DNA of 64,000 nt from contig CALOFP010000003.1 in assembly GCA_942492635.1 (NCBI GenBank), forward strand, positions 310,001 through 374,000, written 5' to 3'. Within the stretch, counting starts at the first letter, position 1. Every line of letters starts with the position of its first letter. Below the pieces are notes generated by a model that was given only the letters and a program-made list of their open reading frames with translations, did not search any database and was not told where the DNA came from. This DNA is from CALOFP01 sp942492635. Its GTDB lineage: Bacteria > UBP6 > UBA1177 > CALOFP01. The translations under genes and the position numbers were made by a program. Below, piece after piece: positions 51,598-58,563 of the stretch.

Positions 51598-52835
51598 TTT
51601 ATCCATGCTTCAAGGTCTTTTATCTGGTTCTGTTGTGCTTTTACCTGTTGAATAAATTCACTGAGAGTTAGTATGGAATTTCTCCACTCTTTTGGAAAAG
51701 ACTTAAGATGTGGTTCAGGTATAATAAGTTCAACATTATTATCCCTCATTTCTTGAAGCTGGTTACTGGAAACTCCTTCTTGGAGTGTGAAAAGGTGTTT
51801 GGTTGGTATTTTATCTGCTTCACTTATAATTTGTCTCCACCTGTCTTTGCAACAAGTTTTAGCAGCCATCATTTTAAGCTTTAAGTTGGGGAATCCTTTA
51901 TCATGATAGGCTTTTCCTGATGGAAAGATGAAATCCGGCTTTTTTCGGTTTTCTGTAATGACCTGTGTTTCAAAAGCAATATTTTCATCAATCAATATAG
52001 ACTCAAGGTTTAGTTCGAGTGAAGTTCCTGTTCGTGATTTTCTTCTATTGGAAACAGAGTGGGCGTATTTTATAAACTCTCCGACACTTTGGAAACCATT
52101 TCTTATTTTTGGTAAAACTTCAGCCTTTTCAATCTCTTCAAATACTTCAAACTCCATTTCTCTACGTTTCAGGAGAAGTTTGTCAATTGATTTTGTCCAA
52201 CGGCTTCTAGGCAATTGTTGAACAATAAATCTGAAAAGATCTCTACCATTAGGAAAGCTTTTGAACCAGTCCTTAGGAATGGGAACCTCTTTTGTGGGTT
52301 GACTTGAAAATGAACTCAATTGGAACAATCCTGGTTCTACTTCATTCCCTAACCAGTTTTCAATCAAACACTCTTCTTCAAGTGATGACGTAACCCATCC
52401 AACTGAATATATTCTGTCGCCCTCCCTTGCTACGGCAAATAAAAATATACTTCCCGTGTTTTCCGGATCCTGTACTGGAGAAGCATTTCCGCCCCATCTT
52501 GTAAGTCTGAATTCATCATATTTTTTTTTCAGATTTTTTTCTGGAAAGTACTTTGAGTTGTAATAAACCGCTCGCAGTTTCTTTACAGAGTCTCCTTGGG
52601 CAGGGAAGTAGCATTCTTCAATAAATGCATCAGCATTATGTCGTTCTTTTGTGCATATTTCAGGAATAGTAGACTCAAAAAATATACGTGGAAAATATAG
52701 ACCTACCTGATGGCCACCTGTCAAACCAGTGTCATTTCCGGAAAGTCTTTTCACAATCCAAGTTAAATTGTTTTGTTCAATTTCCTCAAGAAATCTTGAT
52801 AGGGAGAGGTTTTTAAACTTTTGTATAATAGACAT
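51594..52835 (-). CDS. EcoRII-type type II restriction endonuclease
   Basis: 413 residues, near the 404 of EcoRII. It has the two-domain plan of EcoRII: an N-terminal DNA-binding effector domain (about 10-170, with LTWIVKRLSGNDTGLTGGHQ and GGNASPVQD...GSIFLFAV) and a C-terminal PD-(D/E)XK nuclease domain. The latter has SLELNLESILIDE, KKPDFIFPSGKAYHD (Asp and Tyr), LKMMAAKTCCKDRWRQI (Lys) and KHLFTLQEGVS (His), the EcoRII catalytic set. Expected site CCWGG, with cleavage stimulated by a second site (type IIE). ATG at 52835 is 8 bases after GGAGG; Met codons at 52850 and 52841 are alternatives. Pairs with the Dcm-type methylase and Vsr. Confidence 0.92.
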   Translation of the reverse strand: MSIIQKFKNLSLSRFLEEIEQNNLTWIVKRLSGNDTGLTGGHQVGLYFPRIFFESTIPEICTKERHNADAFIEECYFPAQGDSVKKLRAVYYNSKYFPEKNLKKKYDEFRLTRWGGNASPVQDPENTGSIFLFAVAREGDRIYSVGWVTSSLEEECLIENWLGNEVEPGLFQLSSFSSQPTKEVPIPKDWFKSFPNGRDLFRFIVQQLPRSRWTKSIDKLLLKRREMEFEVFEEIEKAEVLPKIRNGFQSVGEFIKYAHSVSNRRKSRTGTSLELNLESILIDENIAFETQVITENRKKPDFIFPSGKAYHDKGFPNLKLKMMAAKTCCKDRWRQIISEADKIPTKHLFTLQEGVSSNQLQEMRDNNVELIIPEPHLKSFPKEWRNSILTLSEFIQQVKAQQNQIKDLEAWIK

Positions 52836-52837
52836 AT

Positions 52838-53047
52838 TCATGACCTCCATAGTAAATTGGATGTTTTAGCGCATAAATCAAGGTAGTTTATAGCCGAGAC
52901 TATAATATATTCACTTTGTTTTTCTTCATCAAAAAAGGGATTATTGATATTAAAATGATAGTGTACTGGAATAGTTCTTTTTACTTTAAGTGAATTGGCC
53001 AATTGTTTACACTCGTATAAAACAAACTCCTCTGCATTTAGAGTTGG
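52838..53047 (-). pseudogene. remnant open frame upstream of the EcoRII-type gene
   Basis: An uninterrupted 69-codon minus-strand frame ends at a TGA (52838-52840) placed inside the ribosome-site region of the nuclease gene. Translation runs NAEEFVLYECKQLANSLK, then RTIPVHYHFNINNPFFDEE and YIIVSAINYLDLCAKTS. It looks like real protein but has no ATG/GTG start and a stop (TAA 53048-53050) just before it; one TTG lies inside. Most likely the 3' end of a gene lost by deletion at the junction with the next system. Family unknown. Confidence 0.4.
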
Positions 53048-53170
53048 TTAATATCCAATAAAAGTTATCTTATTTCGAATATGAAATCAAGGTAAAATTT
53101 TAAACGGATTGGAAAATATGATAAGCTTGTCGAAAAATATAAACAAGAAACTGCTTGGTAAAAAAGAGAA

Positions 53171-53599
53171 ATGTCCGACATCTTCAAAAAATCCAAACGC
53201 TCCCTGATAATGTCGAAAATCCACGGGAAGGATACGAAACCGGAGTTGATTGTTCGGAGATATCTTTTTTCGAAGGGATTTCGATACAGGGTTGATGACA
53301 AAAGATATCCCGGCAGTCCGGATATTGTTCTGCCTCGTTACAAAACAGTAATCTTTGTCCACGGTTGTTTCTGGCACGGTCACGAACTATGCCGAAAATC
53401 GGCACTACCTTCTACCAACAGGGAGTTTTGGGAAAATAAAATCAAGACCAATATGGAAAGGGACAGGAAAAATATTCTCGAACTGGAAAAACTGGGTTGG
53501 AAGGTGATCGTCATCTGGGAATGCGAGATCGGTTCCCGCTCCGGGAGGGAACTGAAGCTGGCGGAAGTCGAGGAGGAAATAAGGAAAAATATTTCATGA
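53171..53599 (+). CDS. vsr: very short patch repair endonuclease Vsr (second copy)
   Basis: 142 residues, same family as the copy at 51184 but clearly diverged and with GC nearer 45%. Motifs: GKDTKPELIVRRYLFSKGFRYR, Asp and His in GSPDIVLPRYKTVIFVHGCFWHGHELC, and GWKVIVIWECEI. Weak site AAAGAGAA before the ATG. It stands 135 bp upstream of the second cytosine methylase on the same strand, so it presumably repairs that enzyme's sites. It is not a recent duplicate of the first. Confidence 0.95.
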   Translation: MSDIFKKSKRSLIMSKIHGKDTKPELIVRRYLFSKGFRYRVDDKRYPGSPDIVLPRYKTVIFVHGCFWHGHELCRKSALPSTNREFWENKIKTNMERDRKNILELEKLGWKVIVIWECEIGSRSGRELKLAEVEEEIRKNIS

Positions 53600-53734
53600 T
53601 CTGCGGTTAAAACAGTTTTCCAACTTAAATCTTATTGCATACATGAAGAAAATATGTCACATTGGTGATGCTTAAAACCGAAAGCTGTGTATAATCGGTT
53701 AGTCTTGAATGGTTTCCGGAAGGATGTTTGAATA

Positions 53735-54832
53735 ATGGTAAATGTTCGTAAATACAAGTTGATAGATCTCTTTTGCGGTTGCGGCGGAATGACTCACGGT
53801 TTTTTCGTTACGGGTGAATTCTCACCGGTTTTCGCAAACGATTTCAATAAATATGCCGTAGAATCCTACATGGCGAACTTCGATGTCGAAGGTAGCCACA
53901 CATACATGGGCGATATCGAGAAGATTCTCGAGAACGGTGAAATATTTGTTCCTGAAGCGGATGTGGTTATCGGCGGTCCGCCCTGCCAGGGATTTTCGCT
54001 TCTCAATAAAAAGAGGGAGAACGATCCGAGACGTTCGCTCTGGTTCCAGTACATGGAGGTGGTTCGTCGCAGCAATGCCGAGGTTGCGGTTATGGAAAAT
54101 GTCCCGCAGCTTCTGACTTCTGCGGAATACGTGTTGATAGAGGAACATTTCAGGGAGCTCGGTTTCAATCATATCCGATCCTCGGTCCTGAATGCCGCCG
54201 ATTACGGTGTTCCCGAGGTTCGGAAGAGAACTATAATCGTCGCTTCGAAATCGGCACCGATTTCGTTGCCTGAGCGGACGCATGCCGATTTCGGCAGAAA
54301 CAATTCTTCGGATGCATCCGAAGATCTTTTTAACTCGAATTTGCAAAAGTGGTGCGACGTCAGGTCGGCGATAGGCGATCTTCCCGATCCCGTCGGTACG
54401 GAAATAAGGGATGAACTTCCGCCGTTGGATCTCCATTTCGGAAGGAATCCCACGGCTAAAAGCATGCAGCGTTACAGGGCCGTTCCGCCGGGAGGCAACA
54501 GGTTCGATCTCCAGAGAAACCGTCCCGATATCACTCCCGGCTGCTGGATAAGAAAGAAGAGCGGCGGTACGGATCTTTTCGGCAGGTTGTGGTGGGACAG
54601 GCCTTCGGTGACCATAAGGACCGAGTTCTTCAAGCCTGAAAAGGGCCGTTACCTGCATCCGGAAAAGCACAGGCCGATCACCCACAGGGAGGCTGCGAGG
54701 ATCCAGAGTTTTCCCGATGAATTCAAGTTCGTCGGTACGAAGATCGAAATAGCCAGGCAGATAGGAAATGCGGTCCCGCCGAAACTTGCACAGGCGATTG
54801 CGAAGGAAGTTCTCAAATGTCTGGGCCGGTAG
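53735..54832 (+). CDS. second DNA cytosine-5 methyltransferase
   Basis: 365 residues without the N-terminal extension of the Dcm copy. Motif I KLIDLFCGCGGMTHGFF, motif IV GGPPCQGFSLLNKKRENDPR (catalytic Cys), ENVPQLL, motif VIII YGVPEVRKRTIIVAS, a recognition region with DPVGTEIRDELPPLDLHFGRN, then ITHREAARIQSFPD and QIGNAVPPKLA. It belongs to the general bacterial restriction-methylase branch, not the Dcm branch, so its site differs from CCWGG; I cannot predict it. Flanked by its own Vsr upstream and an HNH nuclease 47 bp downstream. Composition like the host. Confidence 0.94.
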   Translation: MVNVRKYKLIDLFCGCGGMTHGFFVTGEFSPVFANDFNKYAVESYMANFDVEGSHTYMGDIEKILENGEIFVPEADVVIGGPPCQGFSLLNKKRENDPRRSLWFQYMEVVRRSNAEVAVMENVPQLLTSAEYVLIEEHFRELGFNHIRSSVLNAADYGVPEVRKRTIIVASKSAPISLPERTHADFGRNNSSDASEDLFNSNLQKWCDVRSAIGDLPDPVGTEIRDELPPLDLHFGRNPTAKSMQRYRAVPPGGNRFDLQRNRPDITPGCWIRKKSGGTDLFGRLWWDRPSVTIRTEFFKPEKGRYLHPEKHRPITHREAARIQSFPDEFKFVGTKIEIARQIGNAVPPKLAQAIAKEVLKCLGR

Positions 54833-54879
54833 GGAATCTTTCAACTCTTTGAAACCTTAGTTTGAACGGAGTGTCGGAT

Positions 54880-55797
54880 ATGGGCTTTAATGACTCTGCG
54901 GAAGAGATCAGGTCGATCCTTCTCGAAATGGAGCGGTTGCCGGAAGATTATGATTTGCGTGGGAAGGTGCTCGGGCTCATTCCCGCATGGAGCAAGCTCC
55001 GCGAGCTAGGTGTCTCGCTGATCCCCGAGGCGTGCGGAAAGTCCGCAAGGGACAGGATTCTCTACTATTTCAGGCAATATCCGAAAACGATAATATCCCA
55101 CAAGGAAATCCTTATAGTTTCCGGCATAAGCGAATGCGCAAGGAGGATAAGGGAGCTTCGCGTGGAGTTCGGGTGGTCGATCGTAAGCGGTCCCGTAGCA
55201 AAGGAGATGCAGGATGCGGGCGATTTGCCTGTCGACGAAGGTTTCCCCGATTGCGGCGGTATGGGACCCGACGATTACATAATGTTCGATGAGCGGCAGG
55301 ACAGGGAAGCGGCGCTGAGATGGAATATAGCCAAAACCGTGAGAAACGGCAAAGGCGGTTCCAAATCGAGGATTCTGGACTACCTACTCAAGAATGTCGG
55401 AAAACCGGTCAGCGGTGAGGAACTCCGTTATGTAGCCAAGGGCGCGACCGAGTGGGCCCGCAGGGTCAGGGAGCTGAGAACCGAGGACGGTTGGTCGATT
55501 TCCACCTACTGGAACGGAAGGCCCGAATTGAAGAGCGGGATGTACCTGCTGGAGGACGAAGTACAGTTGCCCGTTCACGACAGGAAAATTCCCGATGCCG
55601 TAAGAAGGGAGGTTCTGCTTCGCGACGACTATACTTGCAAAAAATGCGGATGGAACAGGTATCTATGGAACAAGGATGATCCCAGGCATCTCGAACTGCA
55701 TCACATGGAACACCATGCGAAAGGCGGTTCGAATGAAACGGACAACCTCATGACATTGTGTAACATATGCCATGATCTTGAGCATAGGAAAGGCTAG
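54880..55797 (+). CDS. HNH restriction endonuclease with duplicated DNA-binding-like module
   Basis: 305 residues. ATG at 54880 (GGAG 8 bases upstream) preferred to TTG at 54862. Two similar modules of about 50 residues: ARDRILYYFRQYPKTIISHKE...ARRIRELRVEFGWSI (about 55-105) and KSRILDYLLKNVGKPVSGEE...ARRVRELRTEDGWSI (about 165-215). Both look like winged-helix units. The end is a zinc HNH nuclease: VRREVLLRDDYTCKKCGW, LELHHMEHHAKGGSNETDNLMTLC (catalytic HH) and CHDLEH. Downstream of a C5 methylase by 47 bp, it is most likely the matching type II enzyme. The two modules may read two half-sites or an asymmetric sequence (inference). Confidence 0.88.
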   Translation: MGFNDSAEEIRSILLEMERLPEDYDLRGKVLGLIPAWSKLRELGVSLIPEACGKSARDRILYYFRQYPKTIISHKEILIVSGISECARRIRELRVEFGWSIVSGPVAKEMQDAGDLPVDEGFPDCGGMGPDDYIMFDERQDREAALRWNIAKTVRNGKGGSKSRILDYLLKNVGKPVSGEELRYVAKGATEWARRVRELRTEDGWSISTYWNGRPELKSGMYLLEDEVQLPVHDRKIPDAVRREVLLRDDYTCKKCGWNRYLWNKDDPRHLELHHMEHHAKGGSNETDNLMTLCNICHDLEHRKG

Positions 55798-56372
55798 GGC
55801 GATTTGATGATCCTCTACGGGGTTCTTGGGAGTCCTGGGGTGAATTTCGTTATCTATAATCATGTAACGCCTCCGGCGCTGGGCGGCTGGTGTTTTGAAT
55901 ATTCGAATTATTTCTGGCGATTGAGGCGAGATTGACCCGGGGCTCCTGGATTGGCGCACAAGGGGCCGCGATCGATTTAACTGATTCGCTAATGAATTCA
56001 TCACAAAACAAATATTCCGATTATTCCATTTGCTGTAATCCCTCGGAAACAAATAATCTTTTCATTCCAGCCTCTGAATTTGCTTATTTGAAAATATCGA
56101 GATCGAAAAAACGGTTCACAGAACAGGATTATTCAAATTTTGAGTGAAATAGCGGCTATTTTCATCAAATTATTAATTTCGTGAGCATCCAGGACGCTGA
56201 ATCAGGCAAGATATTTTTTTTAAGATCGGATTACAAACGGAATCGAGATTTTTGCAATTATGAAAACTCGTAAACTCATTTTTTATTGATATGCTTAACA
56301 ATTATTTATATTATAATTGGCGTTGAAAGAATGAATGTGGTTGTTTGCAATTTTTAAATTTGGAGAAAAAAG
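55798..56372. other. 575-bp gene-free region at the right edge of the defence island
   Basis: The left half (55800-55980) is GC-richer and holds an open minus-strand frame (to 56052) with low-complexity Arg/Pro content that I do not believe. The right half is AT-rich. A perfect TATAAT stands at 56312-56317, 56 bp before the next gene, with no good -35. Confidence 0.45.
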
Positions 56373-57248
56373 ATGAGAAGAACTATGTTGTTTGCTGTTT
56401 TGTTTACTTTATTAACTGTTTTTGCCGGGTGTGGAGGTGACGACGGAAACAGTAATAAGACCAAGAATTCCAGCTTTGATGGGTCGGTTGGAGAAAGTGA
56501 TGTTTCATACGAAAGTGAAAAAACTGAGGCCGGTCAGTTTTCCGCTCAGATAACCGGCAATATCATAACAATTTATCTCATGCCTTCCGCGGGTAAGCTC
56601 ATTACAATAACAGGTGTAACTGACCAGGACAACAAGCTTCCGGGAACTCTCAATCTTCATGAAAATGGGCTCACATATACGGAAGATGCGAAATTAATGA
56701 CCTACATATATGAGAGCGGTACCGTAAAAATAGATAAGTGTCCTGGAAATGTGGGGGATATCTTTACAGGTACACTTGACGTTGTTGTTAAAAGTATCGA
56801 CGGCAGTACAACTTTGCCCATCAAGGCTTCTTTTTCCGTGACGGTGCTCAGCACTTCAGGAGCTAAACTTCACTGTTCAGAATCCTCTTCATCTTCGGAT
56901 AGTGAAGTCAACACCCCAAAAAAATGTGGTTACGATTCCAAAGAGTGCGACGGCGGAGTTTGCTGTCCTTTCGAGGAGTGTATGTCAAAATGTGTCCTCG
57001 ATAACTGCATGTCCGATTGTAAAGATAGTCAGGATCCCAATGCAATGATGGCGTGTATGGAGTGTATGAGCGGCTGTGAGAGGGAAACGTGCGCATCGAA
57101 GATGACAGACGCCTGTCAAACCGCCTATACGGCATTGGATAAGTGTATGGATACGAATGGCTGCGACGGCATTCTTGCTGATGAAGCTACTCTCTCATGT
57201 GCACGGTCCAACTGTTGCAGTGAAATGCAGGCAGCTTACCAGAAATAA
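56373..57248 (+). CDS. cysteine-rich lipoprotein, unknown function
   Basis: 291 residues. Signal peptide with a clean lipobox (MRRTMLFAVLFTLLTVFAGC, lipidated Cys at about 20), an Asn/Ser/Asp linker, a beta-type domain (about 50-165, ITGNIITIYLMPSAGKLITITG) and a C-terminal segment with 20 or so Cys in CxxxC pairs (CPFEECMSKCVLDNCMSDC, CMECMSGCERETC, CARSNC). The paired Cys pattern and layout echo the lipoprotein at 2630-3826, so the two are probably distant paralogues. GGAG lies 8 bases upstream of the ATG. Likely faces the outside or periplasm and may rest on disulfides. Confidence 0.82.
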   Translation: MRRTMLFAVLFTLLTVFAGCGGDDGNSNKTKNSSFDGSVGESDVSYESEKTEAGQFSAQITGNIITIYLMPSAGKLITITGVTDQDNKLPGTLNLHENGLTYTEDAKLMTYIYESGTVKIDKCPGNVGDIFTGTLDVVVKSIDGSTTLPIKASFSVTVLSTSGAKLHCSESSSSSDSEVNTPKKCGYDSKECDGGVCCPFEECMSKCVLDNCMSDCKDSQDPNAMMACMECMSGCERETCASKMTDACQTAYTALDKCMDTNGCDGILADEATLSCARSNCCSEMQAAYQK

Positions 57249-57352
57249 TCCGGGGATTTTCAGGCGTAACTGATTCAATTGGCTGATTTATCTATTTAAT
57301 TCAAGAAATGCTTTTGGTGATTGGATATTGGATCGATGATGTGCTGCAGGTG

Positions 57353-58291
57353 CTACTTTATAAGTGCCTGCTGCATACTCATATCGAATTCGAAGGATAT
57401 CTCAGAAGGAAAATTCTCCTGTTTCGCGGGAAGAGGTACGGATACCTTGACTTTTGCTTTCGAGTCGGTTTTCTCTATTACACCGTTTTTCATGTTGACG
57501 ATGAATTCTCCGTACATTTCCATGGATAATTTCATTCCGGAGATTTTGTCTGATTTAACATCTTTGGCTTCACCGGAAAAGGTAACGATTGCAAATTTTT
57601 CATCGATAACTTTTTTCAAGGTGTAGACTGTGTCTATGGAGAAATTTATGTTGTTCTGGTTTTTGTCAATTTTTACGTTCCATTTATCACCGACTTTTAC
57701 AGGTTTGTCCGGATAAAAACCGCGGGTCGATCCGTCTCCCTGGAACTGTTCGGTAATGGCTTTCTCAATTGACGGCTGGAATGCAGCCGGATCAAGCTGA
57801 CCTTCGAGCCCAAGGAGTGTAACCATTTTTTTGCACATTTCCGGAACTATTTTTTGATCGAAAGTAAATTCGATCATTTTACCCTTCCTGTTCATCGTAT
57901 ATTCGAACTTGTGACCTTTGAATCCTTCAAAAATGGCGTTCATTACCGGAGGCAGCATGGCAAAGGGATTCTGTGGGTTGAAATTTACAATCTTTTCACC
58001 TTTTGATGTATCGGTAATCTGAGATGTCATTTTGTATTCACCCTTTTCGGTGACATCAACAACAGTTTCTTTGGTTTTCATCCATGCCTTGAAATCGATG
58101 TTTTTGAAAGCGATAGCCATGTTGGAGTTAGACTTGATGGCGATATCGGTCTTCGATTTGTAGGAGAATCCTTTGGGCAGTTTGTACTCCAGTTTGTAGG
58201 CGCCATCCTCGGTCCTGTAATGGGGAAGTGTCCCGCAGCTTGTAAGAAAGAGAAAAATCAAAATTAGTGGAAGTAAAAAATTCGTTTTCAT
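57353..58291 (-). CDS. DUF6263-like lipoprotein
   Basis: 312 residues with a lipoprotein signal (MKTNFLLPLILIFLFLTSC, Cys at 19). The mature protein is beta-rich: YKLEYKLPKGFSYKSKTDIAI, KMTSQITDTSKGEKIVNF, FYPDKPVKVGDKWNVKID, FAIVTFSGEAKDV, NGVIEKTDSKAKVKVSVP. This order (a polar start, VKVGDKW, then a repeat of the sheet) fits the DUF6263 family of small bacterial lipoproteins; the function is unknown. Convergent with the Cys-rich lipoprotein; 272 bp downstream of the subtilase on the same strand. Confidence 0.78.
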   Translation of the reverse strand: MKTNFLLPLILIFLFLTSCGTLPHYRTEDGAYKLEYKLPKGFSYKSKTDIAIKSNSNMAIAFKNIDFKAWMKTKETVVDVTEKGEYKMTSQITDTSKGEKIVNFNPQNPFAMLPPVMNAIFEGFKGHKFEYTMNRKGKMIEFTFDQKIVPEMCKKMVTLLGLEGQLDPAAFQPSIEKAITEQFQGDGSTRGFYPDKPVKVGDKWNVKIDKNQNNINFSIDTVYTLKKVIDEKFAIVTFSGEAKDVKSDKISGMKLSMEMYGEFIVNMKNGVIEKTDSKAKVKVSVPLPAKQENFPSEISFEFDMSMQQALIK

Positions 58292-58395
58292 AATGCCTCT
58301 TAAAAAAAATAATTAACCGAAGTAAAATATATGGAAATGAAGAGGAATGAAAGAAAAATTAAAACTTTAATAAAATATCCTAAGGTATCTTACCA

Positions 58396-58563
58396 TCAGG
58401 GAACAAAACGGTGCAACTCTATGTGCCTCTGAAACTTTTTCAGCGCCTTTTCAGGTGCAGTAACCGGGATGTATGAAATACCCGGCTCTTTTTGAAGGTT
58501 GTTTCCGGTTCGAAGAGATTGTTCTGCCTGGTTTAATGGTTTTCCGGCTGGTATGAGAACCTT
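58396..58563 (-). other. 56-codon open frame directly after and in frame with the subtilase stop
   Basis: After the TAG at 58564-58566 the same frame stays open for 55 sense codons to a TGA at 58396. Translation: KVLIPAGKPLNQAEQSL, then EPGISYIPVTAPEKALKKFQ and HIELHRFVP. No start codon with a ribosome site is present. It may be a relic of a longer gene, a readthrough tail, or chance. Confidence 0.3.

Noticed and set aside
55663..56052. 129-codon minus-strand frame at the edge of the HNH gene
   Set aside because: It runs antisense into the HNH active-site codons and has no ribosome site; Arg/Pro/Ser-rich composition suggests chance.
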